Below, one piece after another: positions 1 through 8,495 of a DNA stretch of 32,747 nucleotides. The notes beneath the pieces are model-generated. The model was not told where the DNA came from. It searched no databases and saw nothing but the letters and a program-made list of their open reading frames with translations. Every line of letters begins with the position of its first letter. Position 1 is the stretch's first letter. Both the position numbers and the translations under genes were made by a program. The DNA is from Actinomycetota bacterium (GTDB lineage Bacteria > Armatimonadota > SYMT01): assembly GCA_005805375.1 (NCBI GenBank), contig SYMT01000543.1, positions 1 through 32,747 of the forward strand, read 5' to 3'.

Positions 1-1
1 C

Positions 2-361
2 GCTGCCCGCGCCGCGTTCGAAGCAGCATTTGCCGGCGAACGGGATGAACTCCGCAAACGGTTGGACACAGGCACGGATCTGTTCCTGCCGGGGATTTCC
101 CAGGCGCTCTACCTCAGCAACAGCCCCGCGTTTACAAATCTCGTGAACAAGGGCGGCATGGCCGACCGCCTCGCCAAAACCGCCGAGGACCGGGAAGCCG
201 TTCGCCTCGCCTATCTCACTGTTCTGTCCCGCCCACCGGATGCCGACGAGTTGACGCAATTCGCCGGTTTCCTCGGCGCCCGGCGGGATCGGAGACCGGC
301 GGGGTTACGGCAGATGCTGTGGGCGCTGCTCGCGTCGACGGAGTTTCGCTTCGTCCACTGA
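2..361 (+). CDS. DUF1553-family protein, C-terminal fragment (5' end outside window)
   Basis: The reading frame is open from base 2 to the TGA at 359-361, so this is the last ~119 codons of a gene that begins before the window. The ORF-track start at 62 (TTG) is artificial, because the frame is open upstream of it. The end of the protein has the pattern typical of the DUF1553 C-terminus found after DUF1549 in planctomycete-type cytochrome-like proteins: a segment resembling LAYLTVLSRPPDADEL followed by a helix ending ALLASTEFRFVH. Function in this family is poorly known; members are exported and often encoded beside DUF1501 genes, as here, 77 bp upstream of one. The family call rests on these tail motifs and the neighbour only. 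Confidence 0.75.
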   Translation, partial: AARAAFEAAFAGERDELRKRLDTGTDLFLPGISQALYLSNSPAFTNLVNKGGMADRLAKTAEDREAVRLAYLTVLSRPPDADELTQFAGFLGARRDRRPAGLRQMLWALLASTEFRFVH

Positions 362-438
362 GCATACAGATTCGCCCGGGCGGCGGGCAGGGACCTTCGT
401 TCCTTTCGGGGAACCAACTTTGGGGGTAGAAATAGCCG

Positions 439-1746
439 ATGGCGCAGCATCCGTACCGCTACTGTGGGTCCCGCGAACACGCCCGGTCGCGGCGTTCGTT
501 CCTCGGGGGCATTGCCTCAACAATGTTCTGCGGCGTGACTCTCGCCGCAGACAACGTACTGCTGTCCGAAGCACAGGCGGCCGAAGTGCGCCGCCAGGGG
601 AAGCAGGTCTTCATCTTGTACCTGGGCGGCGGCGCCAGCCAGTTGGAGACGTGGGACCCAAAGCCGGGCCGCCCGACCGGCGGGCCCTACGGCGCCATCC
701 CGACCTCTGCGCCGGGCGTGCAGATCGGTGAACTCCTCCCGAAACTCGCCCGCCGGATGCACCATATGGCGATTGTCCGCAGCCTGGACAATTCCCTGAT
801 GGGCCCCGACCACGACGGCACGGGCATGTCCATCGGCCGCCGCCGCGATCCGTTCGTGCAGTACCCTACGTTTGCCGAGATTGCCGCCCAGGAACTCGGC
901 CGCCGGGACACGAAGATTCCGGACCACGTGGAACTCCAGATGACGGACGTGTTCCGTTACGAATCTAAAAATCCTCCGAGCTTTCTCGGCACGGCCGTCC
1001 AGCCGCTGGTACTCACCGGCGGCAAGCGCCCCGAGAACCTGGACCGGCTGGCGGAAATCTCCGGGCTGGATCACGGCGACCGCGAGGCGCTGCGGAGCCT
1101 GGTCAGCCGGCGCTTCGAGCAGGGCCGCCAGGGAGCGGGTCTACAGGGCTACAACCGTACGTTCGAGCGCATGCGGGGACTGATGGCATCCGATGTGCTG
1201 TTCGATGTGGACAAGAGCCCGCAGAAGGACCTGGAACGATATGGGACCAGCGCGCTGGCCCGCCACTGCCTCCTGGGCCGGCGGCTCCTGGAGGCCGGCG
1301 TCCCGGTGGTCAAGGTGCGCCACACGTGGTGGGACACGCACGCCGACAACTTCGAGGGCCATCGTCCCCTCTGTGCAGAACTCGATCATGCGCTCAGCCT
1401 CCTGCTCCAGGATCTACACGACCGGAGTATGCTCGAACACACTCTGGTCCTGACAACCAGCGAGTTCGGCCGCACACCGGAGATCAGCAGCGAACTGGGC
1501 CGGAACCACTGGCCTCGCGCCTGGTCGGTGACCCTGGCCGGCTGCGGCATACGCGGTGGAGCAGTCGTCGGCGCCACGAATTCCGACGGCACCGACATCA
1601 CTGAGCGCCGCGTCTCACCTGCCCACCTGCACCAGACGTACTACCGCGCGCTGGGCATAGACCCGCGCAAGACCTACACAGTGGGTGCGCGTCCGGTCTA
1701 TCTGGCGGACGAGACGGCGGAACCAATTCTCGAGCTCTTCTCCTGA
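439..1746 (+). CDS. DUF1501 family protein, Tat-exported
   Basis: A 435-residue protein of the DUF1501 family, which has an alkaline-phosphatase/sulfatase-like fold but no generally established substrate. The N-terminus carries a twin-arginine-type signal (SRRSFLGGIAS at about residues 17-27), so export in folded form is expected. Family-like segments include LYLGGGASQLETWDPKPG near residue 60, a central DHDGTGMSIGRRRDP, and near the C-terminus TTSEFGRTPEI and GRNHWPRAWSV. Length is normal for the family. The ATG at 439 lies 77 bp after the DUF1553 stop and 68 bp before the WD40 gene, and the three probably form one transcript. DUF1553-DUF1501 pairs are a recurring arrangement in planctomycete-like genomes. 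The family call is firm; the biochemical role is unknown. Confidence 0.9.
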   Translation: MAQHPYRYCGSREHARSRRSFLGGIASTMFCGVTLAADNVLLSEAQAAEVRRQGKQVFILYLGGGASQLETWDPKPGRPTGGPYGAIPTSAPGVQIGELLPKLARRMHHMAIVRSLDNSLMGPDHDGTGMSIGRRRDPFVQYPTFAEIAAQELGRRDTKIPDHVELQMTDVFRYESKNPPSFLGTAVQPLVLTGGKRPENLDRLAEISGLDHGDREALRSLVSRRFEQGRQGAGLQGYNRTFERMRGLMASDVLFDVDKSPQKDLERYGTSALARHCLLGRRLLEAGVPVVKVRHTWWDTHADNFEGHRPLCAELDHALSLLLQDLHDRSMLEHTLVLTTSEFGRTPEISSELGRNHWPRAWSVTLAGCGIRGGAVVGATNSDGTDITERRVSPAHLHQTYYRALGIDPRKTYTVGARPVYLADETAEPILELFS

Positions 1747-1814
1747 TCCTGCACCCGAATTGGAAGGATGCGCCTCGAAGAAGACGTGTGAGCAGATGAA
1801 CCGGAGCATCTGAC

Positions 1815-2894
1815 ATGGCGGAACAAGCGAAACTGACCCGAAGATCCGTCGGTACGGCGGGGTACTGGGCGGCGGCCCTCGACCCAGACCGCAAACGTCT
1901 CTACTGCGGGGCCACCGATGCCACGGTGCATGTATACGACATCGCCCGCCCCGGCGAGCCTCCGGTGGCCGCACTGGGCGGGCATTCCAGCTACGTCACT
2001 GCCGTTGCCTTTTCGCGCAGTGCTGCAATGTTGCTCTCCGCCGGCTACGATCGGCGGCTGGTCGGTCGCCGGCCGGACCAAGGCGAACCGGTGTGGACGG
2101 TCTCGCTCAACGCACCCGCGAAGTGCCTGACCGTCTCCCCGGACGGAACACAGGCCGCCGCGGCACTCGACGATCTGCGCATCGGCATCTGGGAGGTGGC
2201 GACGGGGAAACCAATCCGTCTGCTGGAGGGACAGCACGCGCCCCGCACGGAAATCGGTCGCCCCTCCACCGTCTATGCCGTCGCCTGGAGCCCGGACGGG
2301 GCACTGCTGGCCAGCGGCGATCGCACGGGCCAGATCTGCCTCTGGGAGGGCGTCTCCGGCCGGTTCGTAGCTCGCCTGGATGCAGGTTCCCTCTACTCCC
2401 AGGCGCTCTACCGCAACAAGCTCGGTGGGTCGGAGTATGAATGGGGCGGAGTGCGCTCACTCTGCTTCTCGCCCGATGGCCGGCTCCTGTTCGCCGGGGG
2501 CATGGGCCCCGCCGATCAGAACTCGGCCGGATTGGACGGGTTGATGGAAATCCTGGCGTTCGAGGTCGGCGCACGCAAGGGAGTGGCGAGGGCTCCCGTG
2601 GAGAAGGGCAAGGGCGTGCTGTACGCGCTCACGACACTGCCGGGAGGGCGCTGGGTGCTCGGAGGCGGAGGCGGAGGCGGGGCGGGCAACGGCGGGTCGG
2701 GCCTCCTGTGCCTGTGGGCGCACGCGGCCCGGGACTCCGGCGGTAAGCCCGTCTCGCCCGTGATGTTTCCTTCGGCAATGGTCGGACGCGATCTCGTCCT
2801 GGCGCCCGATGGGAAGCAGGCGTTCCTGGTGGGAATGGAGAAGTCGGTGACCGCGGGCCGCTTGGAGTGGTGGGACCTCTCCCCCGGAGCGTGA
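1815..2894 (+). CDS. WD40 repeat protein
   Basis: A 359-residue beta-propeller protein. Recognisable blades include GGHSSYVTAVAFSRSAAMLL (about residue 55), a second ending DDLRIGIWEVATGKPIRLL, a third STVYAVAWSPDGALLASGD followed by GQICLWEG, and a fourth GVRSLCFSPDGRLLFAGG. The SPDG turns and terminal W/IW positions are the diagnostic pattern. Blade 1 ends in VGRRPD instead of a clear WD dipeptide. A glycine-rich loop (GGGGGGGAGNGGSG) sits near residue 283. No signal peptide is visible. The ATG at 1815 follows a GGAG motif about 7 bp upstream. It sits 68 bp after DUF1501; WD40 proteins are regular companions of DUF1553/DUF1501 pairs and probably act as a protein-protein scaffold. It ends 4 bp from the convergent ApnL-like gene. 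Confidence 0.88.
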   Translation: MAEQAKLTRRSVGTAGYWAAALDPDRKRLYCGATDATVHVYDIARPGEPPVAALGGHSSYVTAVAFSRSAAMLLSAGYDRRLVGRRPDQGEPVWTVSLNAPAKCLTVSPDGTQAAAALDDLRIGIWEVATGKPIRLLEGQHAPRTEIGRPSTVYAVAWSPDGALLASGDRTGQICLWEGVSGRFVARLDAGSLYSQALYRNKLGGSEYEWGGVRSLCFSPDGRLLFAGGMGPADQNSAGLDGLMEILAFEVGARKGVARAPVEKGKGVLYALTTLPGGRWVLGGGGGGGAGNGGSGLLCLWAHAARDSGGKPVSPVMFPSAMVGRDLVLAPDGKQAFLVGMEKSVTAGRLEWWDLSPGA

Positions 2895-2898
2895 ATCA

Positions 2899-4887
2899 CT
2901 ACTCAGCGGAGGCGTGCAGTCGGATGTCGAGGCGCACCACGGCGTAGGGGAGCAGGGAGAGCACGATGTCCTCCGGCCCCGGAGGGATGGCGGCCGGCTC
3001 TCGCGCCCGGAAGGCGACGGGATCGCGCATCGCCTCCATCGTCGTGGTTACATCCAGGCTGCGCATCACTCCGCGCGCTCCATTCACGCCGGCCACGGTG
3101 ACAGTCAGCGGGCTGCCCAGCAGGTTGGCCACCAGAATGCGCAGGCAATTGTCGCGCCGCAGGGCAAGGGCAGCCGCGCGGAGCGGCTCGGTGCTGGTGG
3201 TCCGGAGCACCTCGGCGCCGGGCCATTCCCCGACGTCGGCCAGCACGTGGTACAGCGGGAACACCTCCCCCGGTCCGGATTGGAACCGGTCCGGGTGCGG
3301 GCAACCGTGCTCTCGCTCCATCACTCCGCGCCAGCCTGTGGTCTCGTAGTATGTGACCGCCGACACGCCGGCAACGGCCAGCGCCGCAAGGCTGCCGACT
3401 GTCCACGCGGCGGCGGCGAGTGACATCTGACGCTCGTCCACCTCAAACGGCAATGTGTCGCCCGGCCGAGGCACAGCGGGAGCGGCCAGGTGCGGATTGA
3501 ATCGCGGCCGCAGGGTCACCGGACCCACAGCAAGCGGCAAATCTCCGCAGATTTGCCGGGCACTCTCCACCACAGCCGTCTGGCCCGCCAGGTTCTCCAT
3601 CAGGGTCCGCGTGTCGCACGAGTGTGCCTGCGGGTTGATGGAGTACGTGACGACGTGCAGTTCCCCCGACGGCGGCCGCCCCCGGTTCAGTTCGGCGAAG
3701 TAAGCCCGGGCGCCGCCGCCGAGCGGAATGGGCCGACCCATCCCCGCGAGCCAGTTCCGCATCCGCTGCGCCGTGGCGGCGGACGTGGAGTTCTCCCCCT
3801 CCGCAAACGCGAAGCAGACCTGGATCGGAACCGGCAGAGCGCGCGCTGCGGTCAGGAGCGCCGACAGGGCCCCATCCTGGCCGGTTCCCTCGCGTGGCAG
3901 GGTGAGGCAAAGCTGCACCTCTGCGCCGAGCGCCGCGGCTTCCCGGCCTGCCTGCGCCAATCGGGCCGGTGCGGACGGATCCACCGCCTCAAGTTCGACC
4001 CGCAGGTGATCCGGCCGCAGCACCTGGAGACGCTCGATCTCCGTTTCGGACAGCGGCCCGCCGTGGCTCGCGATCCCGAGGCCGATCCGGGGCAGCACGC
4101 CCGCGGGCTCGCCGATCCGAATCCACGCGTCGGTTTCGCCGCGAGTGGGACGCGCTGAAACCGGTTCGTCCTCTGAAGTCGGGCCGGGGCACAACTCCAC
4201 CGTCACAGCCTGGGCCACCCGCTCCCCTGCTTCGACCCGGACCGGAAACGGCAGGCGCAGCGGAGTGCAATAGGTCTTGAACGAGGCGTCCGTCCAGTTC
4301 CGGTGGTCCTCCATCTCGAAGACATCGCCCTCAAACCGCACCTGCATCCACATTCCGTTTCGCACGGGATGCGAGACGGCACGGATGTCGAAGAACGGCT
4401 GATGCGGCGAGATGAAGCGGGGGAACTCCCCCTCGGTCACCGATCCATCCGTATGCTCGACGCGGCAGGCCCGGCCCACACAGCCTTCCAGGGGGTGCAG
4501 CACACAAAAGCCGATCCGATTTCGGAGGAACGACGCGAGCGCCTCGCCACTCATCGTAAATCGGAAACGACCGTCCGCGTCACCGGTAATCTCCGCGTCC
4601 CACGCAAAGGCAATGTCACCGTCGCGATGCTGCGCGCGGTACGTGACGCGAAAGTGATCGGCGCCCGCGATCACCTGCACATCGGTAAGCGCCGCCGCCG
4701 CGGTGTCCCAATTCCGATCGCGCACCGCCACATAGACCCGCCGCAGGAGTTCGCGCCCATCCAGCGACACGCAGCGCAGGTCCCCCTCGTCGAAGAGCAC
4801 GGTGAGCGGGCCGGCCCGAAGGGGAACAGGGTCCGGTCGAACTTCCGGCGTCCCGGTATGCAGCGTAATCGGCTGGCGCAACAGCAT
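2899..4887 (-). CDS. ApnL-like protein (D-apionate lactonase family)
   Basis: About 662 residues from the ATG at 4887, preceded by a GAGGA motif 6-7 bp upstream; the ORF-track GTG at 4944 is less likely. The protein resembles ApnL, which opens D-apionolactone to D-apionate in D-apiose catabolism. Supporting segments are LRAGPLTVLFDEGDLRCVSL near the N-terminus, FLRNRIGFCVLHPLEGCVGR, FPRFISPHQPFFDIRAVSH, FEMEDHRNWTDASFKTYC, and in the middle (TIM-barrel-like) domain SINPQAHSCDTRTLMENL and GPVTLRPRFNPH. A beta-rich C-terminal domain follows. No signal peptide is visible, so it is probably cytoplasmic. Two consecutive in-frame stops end the gene, 4 bp from the convergent WD40 gene. No other apiose gene is adjacent, so the substrate is inferred from family resemblance recalled without a search. 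Confidence 0.65.
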   Translation of the reverse strand: MLLRQPITLHTGTPEVRPDPVPLRAGPLTVLFDEGDLRCVSLDGRELLRRVYVAVRDRNWDTAAAALTDVQVIAGADHFRVTYRAQHRDGDIAFAWDAEITGDADGRFRFTMSGEALASFLRNRIGFCVLHPLEGCVGRACRVEHTDGSVTEGEFPRFISPHQPFFDIRAVSHPVRNGMWMQVRFEGDVFEMEDHRNWTDASFKTYCTPLRLPFPVRVEAGERVAQAVTVELCPGPTSEDEPVSARPTRGETDAWIRIGEPAGVLPRIGLGIASHGGPLSETEIERLQVLRPDHLRVELEAVDPSAPARLAQAGREAAALGAEVQLCLTLPREGTGQDGALSALLTAARALPVPIQVCFAFAEGENSTSAATAQRMRNWLAGMGRPIPLGGGARAYFAELNRGRPPSGELHVVTYSINPQAHSCDTRTLMENLAGQTAVVESARQICGDLPLAVGPVTLRPRFNPHLAAPAVPRPGDTLPFEVDERQMSLAAAAWTVGSLAALAVAGVSAVTYYETTGWRGVMEREHGCPHPDRFQSGPGEVFPLYHVLADVGEWPGAEVLRTTSTEPLRAAALALRRDNCLRILVANLLGSPLTVTVAGVNGARGVMRSLDVTTTMEAMRDPVAFRAREPAAIPPGPEDIVLSLLPYAVVRLDIRLHASAE

Positions 4888-4965
4888 TTCTCGTCCTCGA
4901 ACAGTCCTCAGCGCGGCCTTCAGGCGCCCCCGCGAAGTAGCCACGAAAAGGAACCGAGGAAGGCG

Positions 4966-4990
4966 GGAAGAGCCTGGCTGCAGCTCTTCC
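4966..4990. repeat. Inverted repeat, 8-bp arms (hairpin candidate)
   Basis: GGAAGAGC and GCTCTTCC are perfect inverted arms separated by 9 bases. It lies about 80-100 bp upstream of the ApnL-like ATG, so on the minus strand it would be in the 5' leader or be a regulator site. It lacks a T-run and so is not a typical intrinsic terminator. Confidence 0.5.
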
Positions 4991-5092
4991 GGTACTCTCT
5001 ACTCCTTCGTGCTGAGTCTGCCGTGGATACGTGAGCGGGGGCCAGACACGCAGGATCCGAACGGGGGAGCTTGCCGGTGCGCACCCGGAGAT

Positions 5093-5260
5093 GCGCCCGG
5101 GCGATCACGGCCTACCCGGCAGTCGCGACGGATGCTCGGGCAGTCACAGCGGGTCACCCGAGCAATCCCGGCGGATCGCGGACAATCACCCGGGGGCCCC
5201 GGGCCATGATGAGGATGGCCCGGGACAATCACGAGGGATGGCCCGGGCGATCACGGGGGA
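5093..5260. repeat. Degenerate ~20-bp tandem repeat, about 8 units
   Basis: About eight head-to-tail units of 19-22 bp follow the loose consensus GCCCGGGCRATCACGGSGGAT. The best-conserved units are GCCCGGGCGATCACGG near 5094 and 5241 and GCCCGGGACAATCACGAGGG near 5218; inner units are more divergent, such as GCTCGGGCAGTCACAGCGGG. The core holds the 8-bp palindrome GCCCGGGC. The array ends just before the stop codon of the DUF3500 gene (5268-5270). There are no unique spacers, so it is not a CRISPR array. Confidence 0.75.
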
Positions 5261-5267
5261 TTTGCCC

Positions 5268-6320
5268 CTACTTTGCCGCTACCCGATGGGGCTCGGCGCG
5301 GTAATGCATCGCCAGCAGGTCCAGCCCCCAGTCTCCGGCGAAGTCACGCCAGACGGCGTGGATGTGGTTCGCATTGTTCTGGGTGTTGTCGTATTCAATC
5401 AGGAACGTCTTGCCCTGCACCCGGTAGTAATGGCCCATGTTCCGGTCGGTACTGCCCATCCAGGCGAACTTGATCTCATCCATTCCGGCCCGGCGAATCT
5501 TGCTGAGGCGTTCCTTCGCCAGGTCCGCCGGCTGCCGCCGGGCGTATTCCTCAATGAGCCGGTTGAACAGTTTCTTCTGGTCTCCTTCGAGACGGCTGTA
5601 CGGGAGCCCCTTGTCCTCAAGCATCGTGACGCGCGCGTTCTCCCGGGTCAGGATATCCGCCGGCGCCTTGGGATCGAGGATTGCGATCCGGCGCTGCTCG
5701 TCCGTGAGGGACTGGAGCAACTGGCGGGCGAGATCTTCCTCCGCCGCCAGCACGCGAGTCCCGCGGCCCGGAGCGTTTGCAACGTCCACCCGCACTTCCG
5801 CCGGATTGGAGCCATAGAACTGCGGGCTGCTGGCCACCGCCTTGCCGCGCACCACCGTCCAGTTGAGGGCGCAGTGATGTCCTTCATAGCGCCAGCCCCA
5901 GGTGCCGCTGGCCGAGGGTTCACCGAACACACTGAAGAAGTACAGTTCGGGATCGCGCATGGGTCCGCGGCCCTGTTCGACGCTCCGAAGGATCACTTCC
6001 AACTCGCGAACCACCCCGGCCTTTTCGAATCCACTCTTGCTCACGGAAACACGGAGGAGGTCCAGCGCCGCCTTCCGTTGGGTCTCATCCATTTCTTTGA
6101 GCGGGACACCCTTGCGCGGCACAGGGGTGAAGTGATAATTGAGGCGCTCGGCGTCCTGAAACGAAAACACCGCGCGCGCGCGCTGCTCCGGTTTCAGCGT
6201 CCCCAGGAACGCCTGGGCAGCGTCGGCCATCATGGCGGACTGCTTCGCGCCCCGGCCGGAAATAGCCAGACCGCCGGTGGCCACCAGTGCGGCGGCGAGA
6301 CAGAGCACAGATCGTTGCAT
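5268..6320 (-). CDS. Secreted DUF3500 domain protein
   Basis: A 350-residue protein with a plain Sec signal peptide (MQRSVLCLAAALVATGGLAIS, then GRGAKQ). The mature part matches DUF3500: AAQAFLGTLKPEQRARAVFSF, then LNYHFTPVPRKGVPLKEM, ELYFFSVFGEPSASGTWGWR followed by EGHHCALNWTVV, and near the end a segment like LIEYDNTQNNANHIHAVWRD. Length is normal for the family, whose function is unknown; members are exported and common in soil and planctomycete-like bacteria. An AAGGAG motif lies about 11 bp before the ATG. The gene is transcribed away from the Uma2 gene, so promoters for both should lie in 6321-6498. The tandem repeat begins directly after its stop codon. Confidence 0.88.
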   Translation of the reverse strand: MQRSVLCLAAALVATGGLAISGRGAKQSAMMADAAQAFLGTLKPEQRARAVFSFQDAERLNYHFTPVPRKGVPLKEMDETQRKAALDLLRVSVSKSGFEKAGVVRELEVILRSVEQGRGPMRDPELYFFSVFGEPSASGTWGWRYEGHHCALNWTVVRGKAVASSPQFYGSNPAEVRVDVANAPGRGTRVLAAEEDLARQLLQSLTDEQRRIAILDPKAPADILTRENARVTMLEDKGLPYSRLEGDQKKLFNRLIEEYARRQPADLAKERLSKIRRAGMDEIKFAWMGSTDRNMGHYYRVQGKTFLIEYDNTQNNANHIHAVWRDFAGDWGLDLLAMHYRAEPHRVAAK

Positions 6321-6498
6321 GGCGAACGATTCTCCTTCCGATAGATTCCACCAGGGGAGTTCGTCTCAATGACGCCGGTTCCCTGCTGCACCTGCGCGCG
6401 CAGTTCCGGCATATTTCTCCCGGCGACATTCGCCACCGCGCTGGGCCAACAGCTACAATGCAGCGAGCACTCCGATTGCCTGAAGGATCCCTCACGCC
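6321..6498. promoter_or_regulatory. Divergent intergenic region between DUF3500 and Uma2 genes
   Basis: This 178-bp gap separates two divergent genes and should contain both promoters. A TACAAT hexamer at 6454-6459 is a possible plus-strand -10 box for the Uma2 gene, but no matching -35 is evident. Confidence 0.35.
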
Positions 6499-7428
6499 AT
6501 GCGCACTGCCATCCTGGATCGTGATCCCGTCGCCACACCATTTGCCCCGGCCGAGGTTGCTCGAGCGCCGCGGGTGCTCGATCCCACGTCCGCCCTGCCG
6601 CATGATCCCGACGCCACCTGGACCGCGGCGGAGGCGGCCGCGTGGGAGAAGTTTATGGAGGAGGTGCGAGCGTACCATCGCGACCATGTAGAGATGAGCT
6701 GGGTTCCTTTGGAAGCCCCCGATTACCCGCCGCGCACCCCCGAACAACTCGAACAGTACGAATTGTATTACCACCACCACCCGGAGGAATCAGTGTCGCG
6801 CCACTACTCCGAAGATCAGAATTGTGGGTACGTGCAACGAGTCATCGAACTGCGCCGCCCTTTCGGGTGTGTCTTCAACGACCTTCCGTGTTACCCGCAC
6901 CCGGGGCGCAACACGCTGTATCTGGTCCCGGACGTGGGCGTGTGCGATGCGCCCGGCATCCACGACGGGCAGCGGAGCTACCGCAAGTGGGAGCACGGAG
7001 CACTGCGCTTCGTAATGGAGGTTGCGTCCAATGACAGCCGCGCCCGCGACCGGGGACCGAAACGTCAGGAATACGGCGCCTTGTTCGGCCCGGATGAGTA
7101 CCTCTACTATGATCCGGTGCAGCACGTCCTGAAGTTGTACTCCGGCTGGGACGGAGTGCGGTACTACGAAGCGCCGCCCGACGCCCGTGGCTGGATCTGG
7201 AGCGAAGTGACCCAGGTGTACTTCGCCCACGACCCCGAGCGCCCCATGCGCCTCCGGCTCTATGACCGCGACGGCACGCCGCAGCGCACCTATGAGGAAG
7301 CCGAGGCTGCCGTGAGAACCGAAACCGCCCGCGCCGAGCACGAAGCGGCCCGCGCCGCGGAAGCCGAAGCCCGCGTGGCCTCGCTTCTTGCCGAACTGGC
7401 ACAGCTCAAAAATGTCTCTCCATCCTGA
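6499..7428 (+). CDS. Uma2 family (DUF820) PD-(D/E)XK endonuclease-like protein
   Basis: A 309-residue protein. An N-terminal stretch of about 130 residues precedes the nuclease-like core. The core carries the Uma2 catalytic pattern: YLVPDVGVCD (acidic residue after a PD dipeptide), RFVMEVASND (E-x-A-S), then KRQEYGALFGPDEYLYYDP with the conserved Lys-Tyr and the terminal EY motif. The last ~45 residues are an Ala/Glu/Arg-rich helix (EAEAAVRTETARAEHEAARA) that should form a coiled coil, as in many Uma2 proteins. All visible active-site positions are intact. The biological role of Uma2 proteins is unsettled, and they are often present in many copies per genome. The ATG at 6499 follows a weak GAAGGA motif. 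The YdjC gene begins 112 bp downstream. Confidence 0.88.
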   Translation: MRTAILDRDPVATPFAPAEVARAPRVLDPTSALPHDPDATWTAAEAAAWEKFMEEVRAYHRDHVEMSWVPLEAPDYPPRTPEQLEQYELYYHHHPEESVSRHYSEDQNCGYVQRVIELRRPFGCVFNDLPCYPHPGRNTLYLVPDVGVCDAPGIHDGQRSYRKWEHGALRFVMEVASNDSRARDRGPKRQEYGALFGPDEYLYYDPVQHVLKLYSGWDGVRYYEAPPDARGWIWSEVTQVYFAHDPERPMRLRLYDRDGTPQRTYEEAEAAVRTETARAEHEAARAAEAEARVASLLAELAQLKNVSPS

Positions 7429-7540
7429 ACCGGAGTCCGGGACGCACGCACTCCCTTCCCGCCCGCGGGCGGCGCACCCAGCCGCCCGGCACTCGTCAAT
7501 CCTCGACCCTCGCATCGAAATCCGAACCTGGAGGCATCGC

Positions 7541-8494
7541 TTGACCCGACGTACATTCCTTGCGGCCGGCGCCGCCGCTCTTTCTGCCGGTGCGGCCCAC
7601 TCCGCCGAACAGAAGTCACTCCAGGTCCGCCTCGGGCATGGTCCGAACGACCGTCTGTTGATGATCCATGCGGATGACATCGGCATGAGTCACTCGGTGA
7701 ACGCGGCGTCCATCCGGGCGATGACCGAGGGTGTTGTCAGCAGCGGCAGCGTGATGGTCCCCTGCCCCTGGTTTCCCGAAATCGCGAAGTGGCAGCGAGA
7801 GCATCCCGACGCCGATCTCGGGCTGCACCTGACACTCACGAGCGAATGGAGCCTCTACCGGTGGCGCCCCGTGGCGCCGCCTGACCGAGTGAAGGGTTTG
7901 TTGGATTCAGAGGGATTCATGTGGCGGCAGGTCGAGGACGTCGTCCGCCATGCCCGGCCGGAGGAGATTGAGATTGAGATCCGGGCGCAGATCGCACGGG
8001 CGCGCCAGTTCGGCATGAAACCGACTCACGTCGACTCGCACATGGGCACGCTGTTCGCTCACCCACCGTTCTTCGAGGTGTACACCCGGGTGGCGCAGGA
8101 GGTTGGCCTGCTGCCGATGCTGATGGAGCCGTCACCCGAGACTCTGGATTCGGCTCGCTCGGTCGGAGTGGACTACGCACCGCTGGCGGCGAGACTGAAG
8201 GGGCAGGGATTCACCCTCCTGAGCCGCCTCTCGACGGGCCTGTCGGGCGACACTCTTGAGAAGCGCCGGGCCGTGTTCCAGGAGTTTGCGCGCGGCCTGA
8301 AGCCGGGAGTCACCGAACTCATCGTGCATCTCGCTTCCGACGATGAGGAGATCCGGCACATCACCGGGAACTGGCGCAACCGGTACAACGAGCTGGTGCT
8401 CTTTACGGACCCGGCGACGCGCGCGTTCCTGGATGCCGAAGGCATCAAGCGGGTGGGATACCGGGAACTGGCGAAGCTCTGGAAACCGGCCTGA
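7541..8494 (+). CDS. ChbG/HpnK (YdjC-like) family carbohydrate deacetylase, Tat-exported
   Basis: About 317 residues from a TTG start at 7541, preceded by TGGAGG 6 bp upstream. The track start at 7388 would overlap the Uma2 gene and adds a non-conserved leader. From the TTG the protein begins LTRRTFLAAGAAALSAGAAHS, a textbook twin-arginine signal. The mature domain is the YdjC-like fold of metal-dependent deacetylases: HADDIGMSHSVN (metal-binding Asp), LGLHLTLTSEW (His) and THVDSHMGTLFA (His). ChbG removes acetyl groups from chitooligosaccharides and HpnK acts in hopanoid synthesis; the Tat signal here suggests an extracytoplasmic glycan substrate, which is inference. It ends 1 bp from the convergent HxlR gene. 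Confidence 0.88.
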   Translation: MTRRTFLAAGAAALSAGAAHSAEQKSLQVRLGHGPNDRLLMIHADDIGMSHSVNAASIRAMTEGVVSSGSVMVPCPWFPEIAKWQREHPDADLGLHLTLTSEWSLYRWRPVAPPDRVKGLLDSEGFMWRQVEDVVRHARPEEIEIEIRAQIARARQFGMKPTHVDSHMGTLFAHPPFFEVYTRVAQEVGLLPMLMEPSPETLDSARSVGVDYAPLAARLKGQGFTLLSRLSTGLSGDTLEKRRAVFQEFARGLKPGVTELIVHLASDDEEIRHITGNWRNRYNELVLFTDPATRAFLDAEGIKRVGYRELAKLWKPA

Positions 8495-8495
8495 G

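Larger units (their letters stand above)
4888..5267. other. 380-bp intergenic stretch with hairpin and degenerate tandem repeat
   Basis: This gap lies between the start of the ApnL-like gene and the stop of the DUF3500 gene, both on the minus strand. It holds an 8-bp-arm inverted repeat (4966-4990) and a degenerate ~20-bp tandem repeat (about 5093-5260), listed separately. The reverse strand also shows an AAGGAG motif near 5005 that has no start codon at a suitable distance. I see no credible gene or RNA here; the small ORFs in the track are low-complexity shadows. Confidence 0.6.

Noticed and set aside
5093-5260. Possible CRISPR array
   Set aside because: Units of ~20 bp abut each other without unique spacers, are strongly diverged, and no cas gene is near.
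5031-6344. 437-codon plus-strand ORF opposite the DUF3500 gene
   Set aside because: Antisense shadow in GC-rich DNA; the minus strand has a signal peptide and recognisable DUF3500 motifs, while this frame is Arg/His/Pro-rich with no domain and reads through the tandem repeat.
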